Made by a program: the position numbers and the translations under genes
The notes under the pieces: model-generated
Seen by the model: the letters and a program-made list of their open reading frames with translations, nothing else
Told to the model about the DNA's origin: nothing
Databases searched by the model: none
In this document: in pieces, positions 1-9,346 of the stretch
How the letters are laid out: the number at the start of each line of letters is the position of its first letter
How positions within the stretch are numbered: the stretch's first letter is position 1
NCBI GenBank assembly: GCA_040772065.1
Contig: JAXGYX010000001.1
Span: 1,426,001-1,490,000 of the forward strand
From: JAXGYX01 sp040772065
Lineage (GTDB): Bacteria > Bacillota > Clostridia > Saccharofermentanales > Fastidiosipilaceae
Length of the DNA stretch: 64,000 nt
Direction: 5' to 3'

Positions 1-541
1 TACTAAGAGGGAGTAAGTTGTTCAAATATAGGTATGATAGATTAAACATTCGTTCAGCTGAGCCGACTGGGAAAGGACGAATATCATGGCTCAATATGTA
101 CATCTACAATATGACGAACGTCTAACCATACAAAAGCTACTGGGTGAAGGGAAATCTTTAGCTTCCATCGCACGCAGTCTGAAACGAGATCCAAAAACTA
201 TTATGTATGAGATCATCCAATCTGCTGCTTGGTAAAATTAGCAAAAATGTCAAGAGACCCCAGTGATCAACTAGAGTCTCTCAACTGCCAGAATGACTCA
301 CTTTTCTGACATGCAATAGTCGCTTTGCTGAACGGTACAACTTCATAATTTGCACAGGGGCTTCGTAATTCAAAAATAAATCTAAAACGCAGCCTCTCTT
401 TGCTATACCTTTTTCGACTATTTCTACTGAAGTTTACCACTTTTTTGACTGTTATTGGATGTTTTAGGAGTTTATTTTTCGTTCTTCTGTATTTTTAAGG
501 AACTTAGTTCTTCAAAAGTGGACTTACCTTTGCAATCAACG
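1..541 (+). mobile_element. Miniature IS30-family derivative, copy 1 (left end cut by window edge)
   Basis: This is an internally deleted relative of the complete IS30 element that follows it. It keeps the 5' region and the first 43 codons of the transposase, then jumps near position 211-215 to the transposase tail and the right end. About 1.13 kb is missing, and a GAT trinucleotide is shared at the deletion junction. The same junction and the same private base changes recur in the copy at 44427-45019, so the deletion happened once and the product then moved. The outermost left bases (about 48) lie outside the window. Confidence 0.9.
86..235 (+). CDS. Truncated IS30 transposase, N-terminal helix-turn-helix only (49 aa)
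   Basis: The reading frame starts at the same ATG as the full transposase, is identical to it for about 43 residues, and ends after a six-residue out-of-frame tail (IQSAAW) created by the deletion. What remains is the predicted DNA-binding helix-turn-helix without the cysteine-rich or DDE catalytic parts. If it is translated it could bind element ends and interfere with the full transposase, but that is inference. An identical frame is present in the other miniature copy at 44563-44712. Confidence 0.6.
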   Translation: MAQYVHLQYDERLTIQKLLGEGKSLASIARSLKRDPKTIMYEIIQSAAW

Positions 542-555
542 CCGTGTTGTTAATC
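542..555. repeat. 14-bp target-site duplication of the complete IS30 element, left copy
   Basis: CCGTGTTGTTAATC lies between the two IS30 copies and recurs exactly at 2275-2288 immediately after the right end of the complete element. IS30 relatives usually duplicate 2-3 bp, although longer duplications are known in some family members (for example IS1630). The complete element therefore appears to have inserted one base away from the right end of the miniature copy, in keeping with the known preference of IS30 elements for their own ends. Confidence 0.75.
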
Positions 556-2274
556 GAGGATTGCAATCCGAAGTTCCTTTCGGAGAGGGACTTTGTAATT
601 CAAATTACTAAGAGGGAGTAAGTTGTTCAAATATAGGTATGATAGATTAAACATTCGTTCAGCTGAGCCGACTGGGAAAGGACGAATAACATGGCTCAAT
701 ATGTACATCTACAATATGACGAACGTCTAACCATACAAAAGCTACTGGGTGAAGGGAAATCTTTAGCTTCCATCGCACGCAGTCTGAAACGAGATCCAAA
801 AACTATTATGTATGAGATTAAGATGAACCGACAATCCATGTTCAAAGGTGGGTTTGGCTCGCCACGCAACGACTGCGGTAAAAGGATGGACTGCCGCCTG
901 ACTCACGTGTGTGGAAACTGCATAAAAATCCGTAAGCGCTGTTCAAACTGTGAGTTATGCAATGAGTTTTGCTCCGAATTTGTCGCTGCTACTTGTGAGC
1001 GCTTAAATCGGGCGCCTTACTGCTGTAACGGTTGCCAAAAGGACGGAAGATGTCCTCAAAGACGATATCTTTACAGAGCCGATTATGCTGACAAAACGGC
1101 TCAGGCACGACTGTCCGACTCGCGTAAAGGCATGCTCTTGTCAGTCGACGATCTTAAGGTCATTTCACAGCTGCTCAAACCCGTTCGAGAGAAAGGACAG
1201 TCGATTCATCACATTTACGTCAATCACGCAGATGAATTCCCTTGTTCTGAACGCAACATCTACAAGCTGATCGACGCCAACCTGATTGGCATCAGGCGCA
1301 TTGATCTGCCCGAGGCCGTCAGGCGCAAACCCAAACGTAAAAAACCCATGCATAAGGTCGATAAACGTTGCTACGAGGGAAGAACCTATAATGATTTTCT
1401 CGCCTATATGGATCAGCACCCGGCTGTCCCTTATGTGGAGATGGACTCAGTGGAATCTGTTGCCGAAGATCGCGCCACCCTACTCACTCTTTGTTGGACT
1501 CAGTCCAAATTCGGCCTGGCTCTGGCCTGTCAGGCTCAGACCGCTCGTGAGGTCACCAAACGATTTCAGGAGCTGCACCGTGCATTGGGGGAGACAAACT
1601 TTAGACGGCTGTTTCCTGTCATACTGACCGACAGAGGTTCTGAGTTTTCCAACCCCAAAGAATTGGAAGCTCTGGGGACTCGAATCTTCTACTGCGACCC
1701 CATGCAATCATCTCAAAAACCACATGTTGAACGATGGAATCGAGAGGTCCGCTGTTTGATCCCTAAAGGATATTCCTTTGAAGGATTGAGCATGGATGAC
1801 GCACTGCTCCTCTCCTCACACATCAACAGCTATACAAGGAAAGATCTGGGGGATCGCACTCCCTACGAAGTCTTTTCCTTTTGCTTTGGAGATGAGATGC
1901 CTCAGTTGCTCGGGATCTACCCAATCCATCATGACCTCGTCATGCGATCACCCAATCTGCTGCTTGGTAAAATTAGCAAAAATGTTAAGAGACCCCAGTG
2001 ATCAACTAGAGTCTCTCAACTGCCAGAATGGCTCACTTTTCTGACATGCAATAGTCGCTTTGCTGAACGGTACAACTTCATAATTTGCACAGGGGCTTCG
2101 TAATTCAAAAATAAATCTAAAACGCAGCCTCTCTTTGTTATGGCTTTTCGACTATTTCTACTGAAGTTTACCACTTTTTTGACTGTTATTGGACGTTTTA
2201 GGAGTTCATTTTCCGTTTTTCTGCATTTCTAAGGAACTTAGTTCTTCAAAAGTGGACTTACTTTTGCAATCAAC
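556..2274 (+). mobile_element. Complete IS30-family insertion sequence
   Basis: The element is about 1.72 kb, has one intact transposase gene and is bounded by a 14-bp direct repeat. Its ends are imperfect inverted repeats sharing ATTGCAA near the tip; about 15 of the first 25 aligned bases match. The left 45 bp (560-604) can fold into a hairpin with a TCCGAA/TTCGGA stem. This copy is the only plausible source of transposase in the window for the two miniature derivatives. Confidence 0.88.
691..2001 (+). CDS. IS30-family transposase
   Basis: This 436-residue transposase is full length for the family. Residues 1-45 form a helix-turn-helix. Residues 62-121 form an unusually cysteine-rich segment with several CxxC pairs, probably zinc-binding. 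The catalytic core follows, with the DDE triad at D252 (in VEMDSVES), D314 (in LTDRGSEF) and E347 (in HVERWN); the last two are 33 residues apart, as is typical of IS30. No frameshift or stop is seen, so the enzyme is probably active and could mobilise the miniature copies in trans. The start ATG follows a GGAAAGGA-type ribosome binding site. Confidence 0.93.
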   Translation: MAQYVHLQYDERLTIQKLLGEGKSLASIARSLKRDPKTIMYEIKMNRQSMFKGGFGSPRNDCGKRMDCRLTHVCGNCIKIRKRCSNCELCNEFCSEFVAATCERLNRAPYCCNGCQKDGRCPQRRYLYRADYADKTAQARLSDSRKGMLLSVDDLKVISQLLKPVREKGQSIHHIYVNHADEFPCSERNIYKLIDANLIGIRRIDLPEAVRRKPKRKKPMHKVDKRCYEGRTYNDFLAYMDQHPAVPYVEMDSVESVAEDRATLLTLCWTQSKFGLALACQAQTAREVTKRFQELHRALGETNFRRLFPVILTDRGSEFSNPKELEALGTRIFYCDPMQSSQKPHVERWNREVRCLIPKGYSFEGLSMDDALLLSSHINSYTRKDLGDRTPYEVFSFCFGDEMPQLLGIYPIHHDLVMRSPNLLLGKISKNVKRPQ

Positions 2275-2288
2275 CCGTGTTGTTAATC
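2275..2288. repeat. 14-bp target-site duplication of the complete IS30 element, right copy
   Basis: Exact repeat of 542-555. It abuts the left end of the ISNCY-type element directly, so three mobile elements are stacked with almost no spacer. Confidence 0.75.
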
Positions 2289-2311
2289 TGTGATAATTTC
2301 ACCCCTGTAAG

Positions 2312-2332
2312 TAATCAGTGAATCTTTCACCC
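2312..2332 (-). repeat. ISNCY-type terminal binding repeat, left end
   Basis: TAATCAGTGAATCTTTCACC plus one C is the reverse complement of the two repeats at 5956-5976 and 5992-6012. A weaker copy with a TTTCACCCC core lies just outside it. Confidence 0.75.
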
Positions 2333-2731
2333 CAGGGGGTGGGCTCTAGGGACATCGACCTCTGAAAGAATTCTTCTGCACACGCATAATAGGAGGCATG
2401 AAACTTGAAATGAATACGCAGGAACTAAATCGTCACTTTGTCATCAAGCAATGCGTGGAGGGCAAGATAACTGTGAGACAGGCAGCCGATCGTCTCGGGC
2501 TTAGCGAAAGACGAATTAAGCAGCTCAAGAAGGAGTTCAAGGAAGTCGGAGCTGTTGCTGTCATTCACGGTAATACAAATCGTCCATCACCCAAACGCGT
2601 TGCACAGCAGCTGGCTGAGCAGGTACTGGCCTTAAGGGAAACAGAACCACTTAAACAGAGCAATTTCAGACATTTTCATGAGATCTTGCAGCAGCGTTAC
2701 CGACTGACATCAGCTACTCCACCGTTTATCG

Positions 2732-2736
2732 CCTGC
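2732..2736. repeat. IS21 target-site duplication CCTGC, left copy
   Basis: CCTGC precedes the TGT tip of the IS21 element and is repeated at 5004-5008 after the ACA tip. A 5-bp duplication is normal for the IS21 family. Confidence 0.8.
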
Positions 2737-2815
2737 TGTAAATGTCAAGATAAGGGTGCATAGAAATGATGAAATAAGGATGTACAGTTAAAAAGTAAAG
2801 GTGCGCTCATTCCTC

Positions 2816-3617
2816 TTAAGTGGTAATGAATCTATCTGGCTGATCATCTAGATTTGTCTTTGTCTGAGTCCCAACAAGATCTTTTGTCCGGTAAGAATCC
2901 CCAATAATCGTCAAGACATGAGAATGGTGTAGCAGACGATCGAGTATGGCGTGAGCAATGGTTGGATCTTCGAACAGGTCTCCCCAGTCGGGGAATTGTA
3001 CGTTGGTTGTGACGATGGTACTTTTTTCTCATAGCGTTGATCAATCACCTGGAACAACAATTTCTCATCACCGGCTTGGATGGGCAAGAAACCCAATTCA
3101 TCAATAATCAGCAATCGGTATCGCGCGTAGTAGCGCAAGCTTGTGTCAAGCCGATTTTCCTCCCGTGCTTTACGAAGGCGTGACAGTAAATCGTTGGCTT
3201 TTAGAAATTTGCATGAGATCCTATGGCGCGCGGCTTCAATACCTAAGGCCGTAGCCAGATGTGTCTTTCCCACGCCGGGTGATCCAAGAAGAACGATATT
3301 TTCATTATTCTCGATGAAGCCAAGCGCGGCTAAATCATAAATCCGCCCCCGATTGAGCGTCGGTTGAAAATCAAAATTGAAATCTCTGAGCCCTTTTGGT
3401 GTGGGAATCCCGCTGCTCGGATACTTCGACTCATTGACAGCGCTTTTTTGTTATCCACCTCAGCATTGCTGAGAAGATGTAATGCCTCGAGTACGGACAA
3501 TTCATGTTTTTGGACGCGGTCCAAAGTTTCGTCAAGTTTCTCTTCGAACTGAATCAGCTTTAAGTAACGAAAATTATCAATCAACGATTGATAACTGCTA
3601 CGATCCGATGTTTGCAT
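2816..3617 (-). pseudogene. istB: IstB-like ATPase helper of IS21, frameshifted
   Basis: The coding trace runs from an ATG at 3617 to a stop at 2816, about 265 codons if repaired. It carries an AAA+ Walker A motif (GSPGVGKTHLA) and a Walker B motif (LLIIDELGFLP), both typical of IstB, which normally assists IstA in target capture. Two single-base losses interrupt the frame: one in the AAAAGGG run near 3390 and one in an A-run near 3026. Both fall in homopolymers. The start overlaps the end of istA, which is the usual IS21 arrangement. Confidence 0.88.
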
Positions 3618-4900
3618 GGTAAAGATCTCCTAATTTTTTAAGATTTTCCCTGGAACGTTCAGCGATGTCATCGACAAAGGGCTGAGTGCGACCCAGATGC
3701 TCCTGGTAGTGATGGGGAAGATAATTAAGTTTTTTGGAACTAATCGGATGGCAGGCGATCTGCTGCGTGTTATCATAAAGATGCAGGTGTTGCTCGATCA
3801 CCTCATAGAAAAGTGTTTGGCCAATATAAGCGGCAGGAACAGAATATTTTGATCCCTTATAGCTTACCAATCCATCCTTGCTTACTTTGATGTGGTCCTG
3901 CGCAATCTTGTAAAGAGTCATGATTCGATCGCTGGGGAGTGAGAGTAGTGACTCTTTTTCTTTTTGAAAGAGTGCCAGAGGGACTTGGCCGGTTCCCTGA
4001 TGAATGTTCATGTTAGTTTCGTGGTTCAGCTTTTGGACCAGACCTTGCAAACCTCTATAATCCAGCTGGCCCTGGTAACATTGGATATCATCCAGAATCT
4101 TCATAGTGCTTTCTACTTTGCCTTTTGTCTGAGGGCGATTTGCAAGGCAAGCGTGGACGCAAAATCCCATATCCCGGCTGAACTGAGCAAAGCGCTCATT
4201 GACTTTACCCTTCTGATATTCAGTTCGCGCTTCGTCCATAACAGACCGAAGATTATCACTCAAGATCTCATGGGGGACCCCGCCAATCGTCTCAAAGAAC
4301 TCGGTCATTGCGGAAATCAGAATGCTCTGGATTCTGCTTGTTGTTAGACAAAGAGACGAAATCTTGAGTAGCTCAAGACCATAGACAAGACATTGACCTT
4401 AATCTGCTCCCCATCTTTGGTTCGGTAGGAGATATCTTCTTTCCAGTCAATCTGAGCCTGTTCACCGGGGGCGGTTTCAAAACGCACAGTGCCTTTCGGG
4501 CCAGCCGGCAACGGTCCTTTTTGACGATCGAAGTAAGCTTGTAGCTCTGGTCGGCTCGTGATATAGCCTCGGAAGGTGGATTCCGGACAATCGAGAATCT
4601 TCTCCCGTTTTAAATAGCGCCACAGACTGGATTTGAAATAAAAACCTGAATGCTGTCAGGCCCTAGAAGGTCTCTGATCGTATCGTAATGTCTGTCTAAG
4701 TACGATGGTTTGTCTCTTGTTCCGCTAGGGAAATTACCTTCATAATAGCGCTTGGCTGTTCTCCGATCGCACGACATGTCGCGTGCAATCTTGCTCATAT
4801 TGGGTTTCAAGTTCGCTGCCTCCAAAATGATCTTCAGTCTCGGCAGATCCGTGAGAGTTTTTACCTCCACGCTTGTGTCAAATTTGATTGGATAGTGCAT
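3598..4900 (-). pseudogene. istA: IstA-like transposase of IS21, frameshifted
   Basis: The N-terminal helix-turn-helix lies at 4610-4900 (NMSKIARDMSCDRRTAKRYY) and the rest continues to 3598. Catalytic residues are recognisable in AQIDWKED, ILSDNLRSVM and KGKVEST, a DDE arrangement. Two single-T losses, in the T-run near 4637 and in the T-run near 4353, break the gene into three frames. It is therefore unlikely to make active transposase. The ribosome binding site region before 4900 (CGAGGTAAGAAC) is still present. Confidence 0.88.
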
Positions 4901-5927
4901 GTTCTTACCTCGAAATAATCTTTGGTAAAAACTTTAATGACTACCATCATTTTTGTACATCCTTATTTCATCGAAACTGAGCATCCCTAGGCTAGCATTT
5001 ACACCTGCTGACTGATGCCGGTATTAAAAGCCCCAAGAGCAGGCGAAGAAAAAGAAACTACACCCTAGCAGGCCAAGGAAGCCCGCCCTGGGCATGATGC
5101 TGCAGGTCGATGCCACTCCCTATCCATGGTTTGGCGGAACGGAGAACTTCAGTCTGCACGGCTTTATTGACGACGCCACAGGTCAGATTACCGGACTCTA
5201 CATGTGTAAAAACGAGTGCCTGCTCGGCTACCTTGAGGTATCCAGGCAGACACTCTGCAATTACGGGATTCCGCAATCCCTGTACCCCGACAAGTACAGC
5301 GTGTTCTTTGTGAATCAAAAGAGAGAGTTGGATCTCTCGATTGAAGAGCAACTTGCCGGGACTGAAAAGAAATTAACACAATTTGGCAAGATCGTCGAGC
5401 GGTTAGGTATCGACATGTTTCCCGCTCACAGCCCACAGGCTAAAGGGCGAATCGAACGCCTCTGGGATACCTTGCAGAGCCGGTTGCCGGTTGAGTTTGC
5501 TCTAAGAGGCATCAGCGATGTACAAGAAGCCAACGCTTTTTTACTTGAGTATATCCCAATGTTTAATGCTCAATTCGCAGTCGAGCCGGCTGAATCGTAC
5601 TCTGCTTTTGTCCCTCTACCGCATACTGAAGATTTGGATCGTCTGTTATGTGCAAAACTCGAACGCAGTTTGTCGTCCGGTTCGACCATCTCCATACGAA
5701 ATAAGCTGTTTAAAAATTGAACAGAATAAGTTCCCCGCACGCACAAAAGTCATGATCTTGCTGAGCGAGAAGCATGGTATGCGCGCACTCATCAATGGCG
5801 CTTTCTATCCAATCTATCCATTGGATGAGATAACAAAGAAACGTAAAGGCCCCGTCAGGACTGGAGATTTGCCTGCCGTTGTTGTAGATCTCTTGACATT
5901 CTATCTGCTCAGTAATGCTAAAAAATC

Positions 5928-5951
5928 AGGCGCTCATCGATGAGAGCGCCT
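5928..5951. terminator. Hairpin at the right end of the ISNCY-type element
   Basis: AGGCGCTC and GAGCGCCT form an 8-bp stem with an 8-nt spacer. On the minus strand the stem is followed by GATTTTT, so it could stop transcripts leaving the minus-strand gene at 6187-9219; on the plus strand it overlaps the end of the transposase trace. Confidence 0.5.
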
Positions 5952-5955
5952 TGGA

Positions 5956-6012
5956 GGGTGAAAGATTCACTGATTAATTAAGTCTCTTTAGGGGTGAAAG
6001 ATTCACTGATTA
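5956..6012 (+). repeat. Two direct copies of the ISNCY-type 21-bp terminal repeat, right end
   Basis: Identical 21-bp copies at 5956-5976 and 5992-6012, 36 bp apart, each beginning GGGTGAAAGATTCAC. They are inverted relative to the left-end copy at 2312-2332. Confidence 0.8.
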
Positions 6013-6029
6013 TTGACACGACTGCCACG

Positions 6030-6121
6030 CCCCGGTTAATTGCAGGTGAGTTGTAATCCGAATCCCCTGTTTATTAAGGGATAACCTTTACAAACCGGAA
6101 AAAGGAGATAACCTTTGCAAA
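6030..6121. other. Intergenic stretch with IS30-end-like fragments
   Basis: Between the ISNCY-type end and the gene at 6187 there is no gene. GGTTAATTGCA near 6036 and TTGTAATCCGAATCC near 6052 resemble the IS30 left end, and two direct copies of GATAACCTTTRCAAA (6080-6094 and 6107-6121) resemble its right end in reverse. They may be eroded ends of older insertions; the match is short and uncertain. Confidence 0.3.
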
Positions 6122-6186
6122 TCACAGAAACTATTGTTCTGAGCCCTTCCCCGCTGATTGGCCAGGTCACCATGGCGAGCCGCACA

Positions 6187-9100
6187 TTATTTTTTACGAT
6201 TTAAATCAAGAACCACCACGCCTCCCGGAAGCAGTTGCAGTTGTTGGGTGGGGGAATCGATAGGCAAAGGATAACTATGTCCGGACGCGTCGTAACCGGT
6301 ACCGGATTTCACATCATAGTTCCCGATCATATCCAGCTGGATCGAAACCAACTCATCACGCAGGTTGACACCAATGACTTTGTGCCTCGCTCCGTCCCGA
6401 AACGCGAATACATAGACCTCAGCGCCTTCCTGCTTGAGCGGACGCACGAGCGTTACCGGCAATGGCTCAAATCCTCTCAGATCACCAATGATGGAAGGTA
6501 TTGCCCAAGAAACATCTGTTTCGTTTAAATCAGTTAAAAAGTTGCCGGCGCTCTGCCCAAGTGTAGTGCAGGCGATCGCCACCGCCGAGCCCAGCTCGAC
6601 ACTCATAAGTTCACTAGACTGTTCGAAAGGTAGTTCAACCGACTCCTCGGTCAACCGCGTCGAGAATGAACGCACAGCCTCCCCACGTGAGTCACCCTCG
6701 CCGGCTATTTTCCGGGGAATTGAGGTCACGAATTGATTGACCTGCCCCCTCAATTCAGTTGGATTGGAAAGGGTTCCATCCGAAATCACCGACTCAAAGT
6801 CAGAGGCGTGAAAATCCGCCCCGGACAGCATGATATCTTCGGCGTAGTCGACACCGTCCACAAATACAATTTTTTGCTTCAATAGATTGTAGTAAGGCGA
6901 CGACTCGACGGTTCGAATCATTCGGTCCACAAATCCGGCACGACTGATATCGTTTGGGAAGATCATCTCCGGGTCGGAAAACTCAAACACGATCCGTTCA
7001 AATTGATGCGACCATGGCACCGCTGATCCCGACTCGACACGAGCCTTACCATACGTCGAGGAGGTGGGTCCGGCGATGTATTCACAAATGTCGAGCAACT
7101 GCGTCTCGTTGAGGTGGGGTGAAATTTCCAGCCAAGGCTCACCGTCCGCCGCAAAGGTGAGTCGTAGCGCCTCTTCCAGATTGACAGCCGGAGCTTCCAG
7201 CCAATGTCCGTCATCATCGATCAATTGGTATCTACTGCCGCTTGGGCGCGACCAACTATCCGAGCCCGTTTCAGAGGTACCCAGTTTCAGAGCGGAAAGA
7301 CGAATCATCCTCGGATTCAGCTCAGACAATTTTTCGATAAAATCAGCTTCCACGCCCTGCGATCGATCGCGATCTGCGCCAAGATACAATTGATCCAAAT
7401 AGATCACTCCCGGACCATCCCAGCGTATCTCAAAGTGAATCGTTGGCGAGAGGTCCAGCGAAGCAGGCAACAAGAAGGTAACCACCCTACGATTCCACTC
7501 ATCAGTCAACGATTCTGTGGTGGCTTTAATCTCACCAAATTGCCCACTCAACACAAACTCAGGTGACTGTTCTGACAGCACGGCCAGCTGATCACCTCTA
7601 AGTTGAAGTGTAAGCAGGCAAAGCCCGGTTGACGAAAGGTGACTCAAATTCTGTGTGGGTATGTCCTGCCGGACGCTCGCGCCATTCTCAGCGGCCTCCA
7701 GAGATAAATAACCGACACCGCTTTTTCTCATTTCCTCATCATCGATCAGCCAGGTAACCTCACCTTTTGTTTGCCACGGATTCATCTTTGGCGCATCCGG
7801 GTCAGTCTCCTCGATCCCCACACCCGTCTGCTGAATGAAACAAATATCACCCGGCAAACAGTGATCAGCCACGCCGTGGTCACGCAAACTGATCCTCGCA
7901 TGAAATGTATGAAGCGCCGGTCCGGACTCTTCTTCTGACAGCAAAAACAGTCCGGGGCTCAACTCAAAAAAATTGAGCAATGGGCGCGAATACGATGTGC
8001 GCCAGCTGAATCCGGAGTCAGTCGTCAAATACAAAGTGCCGGTGGTGTCCAAAATCATCCAGGATGAATCGTCGATCAACACTGCGTCGATCGCGGGAGG
8101 AGTCGGATCCCGCGGAACACTATCGAGCGCCACGTCACGTTGCGCCAAAACCGTGTCAAGCAGGACAAATGGACCTTGATCCTCAGACCGGGCGATCTCA
8201 CCTCTTCTGCTTAGCGCCAGCACATTTTTACCATCCACGGACGCGTTCAATCGAGCGGTTTGGAACGGCATGACAACCGCATCCCAGCGCTGTCCATCGG
8301 TTGTTCGCCACACACCCTCACTCGCGACAACATATAGTGAGTCGTGAGCTTCGCAAAAAGATTGGATATGCACGTTGTCGATCGCCGAGACGGAGCTCAG
8401 TGAACCATCAGAAGAAAGTGTGTATAGGGTAGGTCCCGCAATAAAAAAATAATTATTAAACCAAACCGCATCCGTCCATTGTCCCTCATTTTCGGGGACC
8501 GGATGCTGCGCGGATCGCCAAGACAGCAAATCAGCGCTCAAGTAGATGCCGCCTCCCTTGGTCACCACTAAGAACTCATCACCTGAATCGGCCACCGCCA
8601 CTACATCTTGGAAAGGATCCGGGAGTTCTTGGATTTTGGGTGACTGAGTGTGAACATCGGTCATCAGCAGGCCGTGCGCTCCCACCGCCATGGAGTCAAC
8701 GATCTCGCCTTGCTGATCCAGCCGCGTGGTCACATCCAATATCATGACATCGCCCGCTTCGACTCCCGGAACCTGCAGACGACGCCCCGCCGCGAAATGG
8801 TTGATGGAGTAGTCATCAATCTCGCTCATCAACCTAGTCACCTGGACTTGATTGTCTTGTCCGACCACCGTGATGGACGCTCCGGATAACAAAGCTGAAT
8901 CGCGCTGTGAATGGGTCAGACTGTCTTGACTGATATAGAGTCCATCGTCCTCAACCACCTCGACCATCTTCGCCGCGCGATAGGAATAAGGTTCAAAAGA
9001 CGAGTTGCTCAATAAATTCCCGTTTGGGATCTGTGTCAGATTGACACCCGTCGTCAGTATTTCTCTGACGTTCGGATCGACAGTCTCTCCAATTGAGAAG

Positions 9101-9219
9101 CGGAAGGCCGCCTCTGAACCTGCGGTCAAAGATGCGACTTTCAGAATACCCGCGCCCACCAACAGAACCAGCACAGTCAAAGAAATCAGCACAGCAAAAC
9201 TGCGTTTTCGAAAGTTCAT
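6187..9219 (-). CDS. Secreted or membrane-anchored propeller protein with a GH51-like C-terminal half
   Basis: This 1010-residue protein has an N-terminal signal/anchor helix (about residues 8-29). Residues 170-430 carry repeated Asp-box-like turns (GIYLSADLLSWR, GVWRTTDGQRW, LYLTTDSGFSWRTSY), pointing to a beta-propeller. A jelly-roll-like segment follows (about 455-615). Residues 625-880 resemble the barrel of alpha-L-arabinofuranosidase-type glycosidases (for example CEYIAGPTSSTYGKARVESG), and a small beta domain closes the protein. Where GH51 enzymes have a WEIGNE-like acid/base motif, this protein reads FEFSDPE, so catalysis is doubtful. It probably acts outside the cell on or near glycans. 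The assignment is by motif only. Confidence 0.6.
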   Translation of the reverse strand: MNFRKRSFAVLISLTVLVLLVGAGILKVASLTAGSEAAFRFSIGETVDPNVREILTTGVNLTQIPNGNLLSNSSFEPYSYRAAKMVEVVEDDGLYISQDSLTHSQRDSALLSGASITVVGQDNQVQVTRLMSEIDDYSINHFAAGRRLQVPGVEAGDVMILDVTTRLDQQGEIVDSMAVGAHGLLMTDVHTQSPKIQELPDPFQDVVAVADSGDEFLVVTKGGGIYLSADLLSWRSAQHPVPENEGQWTDAVWFNNYFFIAGPTLYTLSSDGSLSSVSAIDNVHIQSFCEAHDSLYVVASEGVWRTTDGQRWDAVVMPFQTARLNASVDGKNVLALSRRGEIARSEDQGPFVLLDTVLAQRDVALDSVPRDPTPPAIDAVLIDDSSWMILDTTGTLYLTTDSGFSWRTSYSRPLLNFFELSPGLFLLSEEESGPALHTFHARISLRDHGVADHCLPGDICFIQQTGVGIEETDPDAPKMNPWQTKGEVTWLIDDEEMRKSGVGYLSLEAAENGASVRQDIPTQNLSHLSSTGLCLLTLQLRGDQLAVLSEQSPEFVLSGQFGEIKATTESLTDEWNRRVVTFLLPASLDLSPTIHFEIRWDGPGVIYLDQLYLGADRDRSQGVEADFIEKLSELNPRMIRLSALKLGTSETGSDSWSRPSGSRYQLIDDDGHWLEAPAVNLEEALRLTFAADGEPWLEISPHLNETQLLDICEYIAGPTSSTYGKARVESGSAVPWSHQFERIVFEFSDPEMIFPNDISRAGFVDRMIRTVESSPYYNLLKQKIVFVDGVDYAEDIMLSGADFHASDFESVISDGTLSNPTELRGQVNQFVTSIPRKIAGEGDSRGEAVRSFSTRLTEESVELPFEQSSELMSVELGSAVAIACTTLGQSAGNFLTDLNETDVSWAIPSIIGDLRGFEPLPVTLVRPLKQEGAEVYVFAFRDGARHKVIGVNLRDELVSIQLDMIGNYDVKSGTGYDASGHSYPLPIDSPTQQLQLLPGGVVVLDLNRKK

Positions 9220-9346
9220 GATAAAGTCCCTGCCAAAATAAATGGTTCACTTGTTCGTGGAACTGCATCCGCCACCACTGTCATTGATCGCCAACGATGA
9301 ATCAACACGACCGGCTTGCCGGGCAAACAACCTGGGCGATCGACAC

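Larger units (their letters stand above)
2737..5003 (-). mobile_element. IS21-family element (istA/istB type), decayed
   Basis: The element is 2267 bp and starts with TGTAAATG and ends with its complement, as expected for 5'-TG...CA-3' ends. A 19-bp subterminal motif, GATGAAATAAGGATGTACA, occurs at 2768-2786 and inverted at 4954-4972. It carries istA then istB, both on the minus strand and both frameshifted. It sits inside the ISNCY-type transposase gene. Confidence 0.9.
2398..5943 (+). pseudogene. ISNCY/IS1202-type transposase, frameshifted and split by IS21 insertion
   Basis: The N-terminal part (2398 to about 2736) has the helix-turn-helix typical of the family (ITVRQAADRLGLSERRIKQL). The catalytic part resumes at 5009 and includes the DDE residues in LQVDATPYPWF, YPDKYSVFFVN and KGRIERLWD. 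Removing the IS21 and one copy of its 5-bp duplication restores continuity through STVYRLLTDAGIKSP. At least three single-base indels break the frame: near 2707, in an A-rich run near 5050, and in the A-run near 5712 before KIEQNKF. The C-terminal domain ends at 5943. The gene cannot make one protein as it stands. Confidence 0.85.
2289..6018 (+). mobile_element. Decayed IS1202/ISNCY-type element interrupted by an IS21-type element
   Basis: Without the nested IS21 element the unit is about 1.46 kb. A 21-bp motif reading GGGTGAAAGATTCACTGATT (plus A) occurs twice at the right end (5956-5976 and 5992-6012) and once in inverted orientation at the left end (2312-2332), with a degenerate second left copy at about 2291-2307. 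These look like paired transposase binding sites. The outer boundaries are placed at TGT/ACA-like tips and are uncertain by several bases; no clear target duplication was found. Confidence 0.7.

Noticed and set aside
5700..5730. Programmed +1 frameshift in the ISNCY-type transposase at the A-run near 5712
   Set aside because: The same gene has at least two other frame breaks and an IS insertion, so decay is the simpler explanation.
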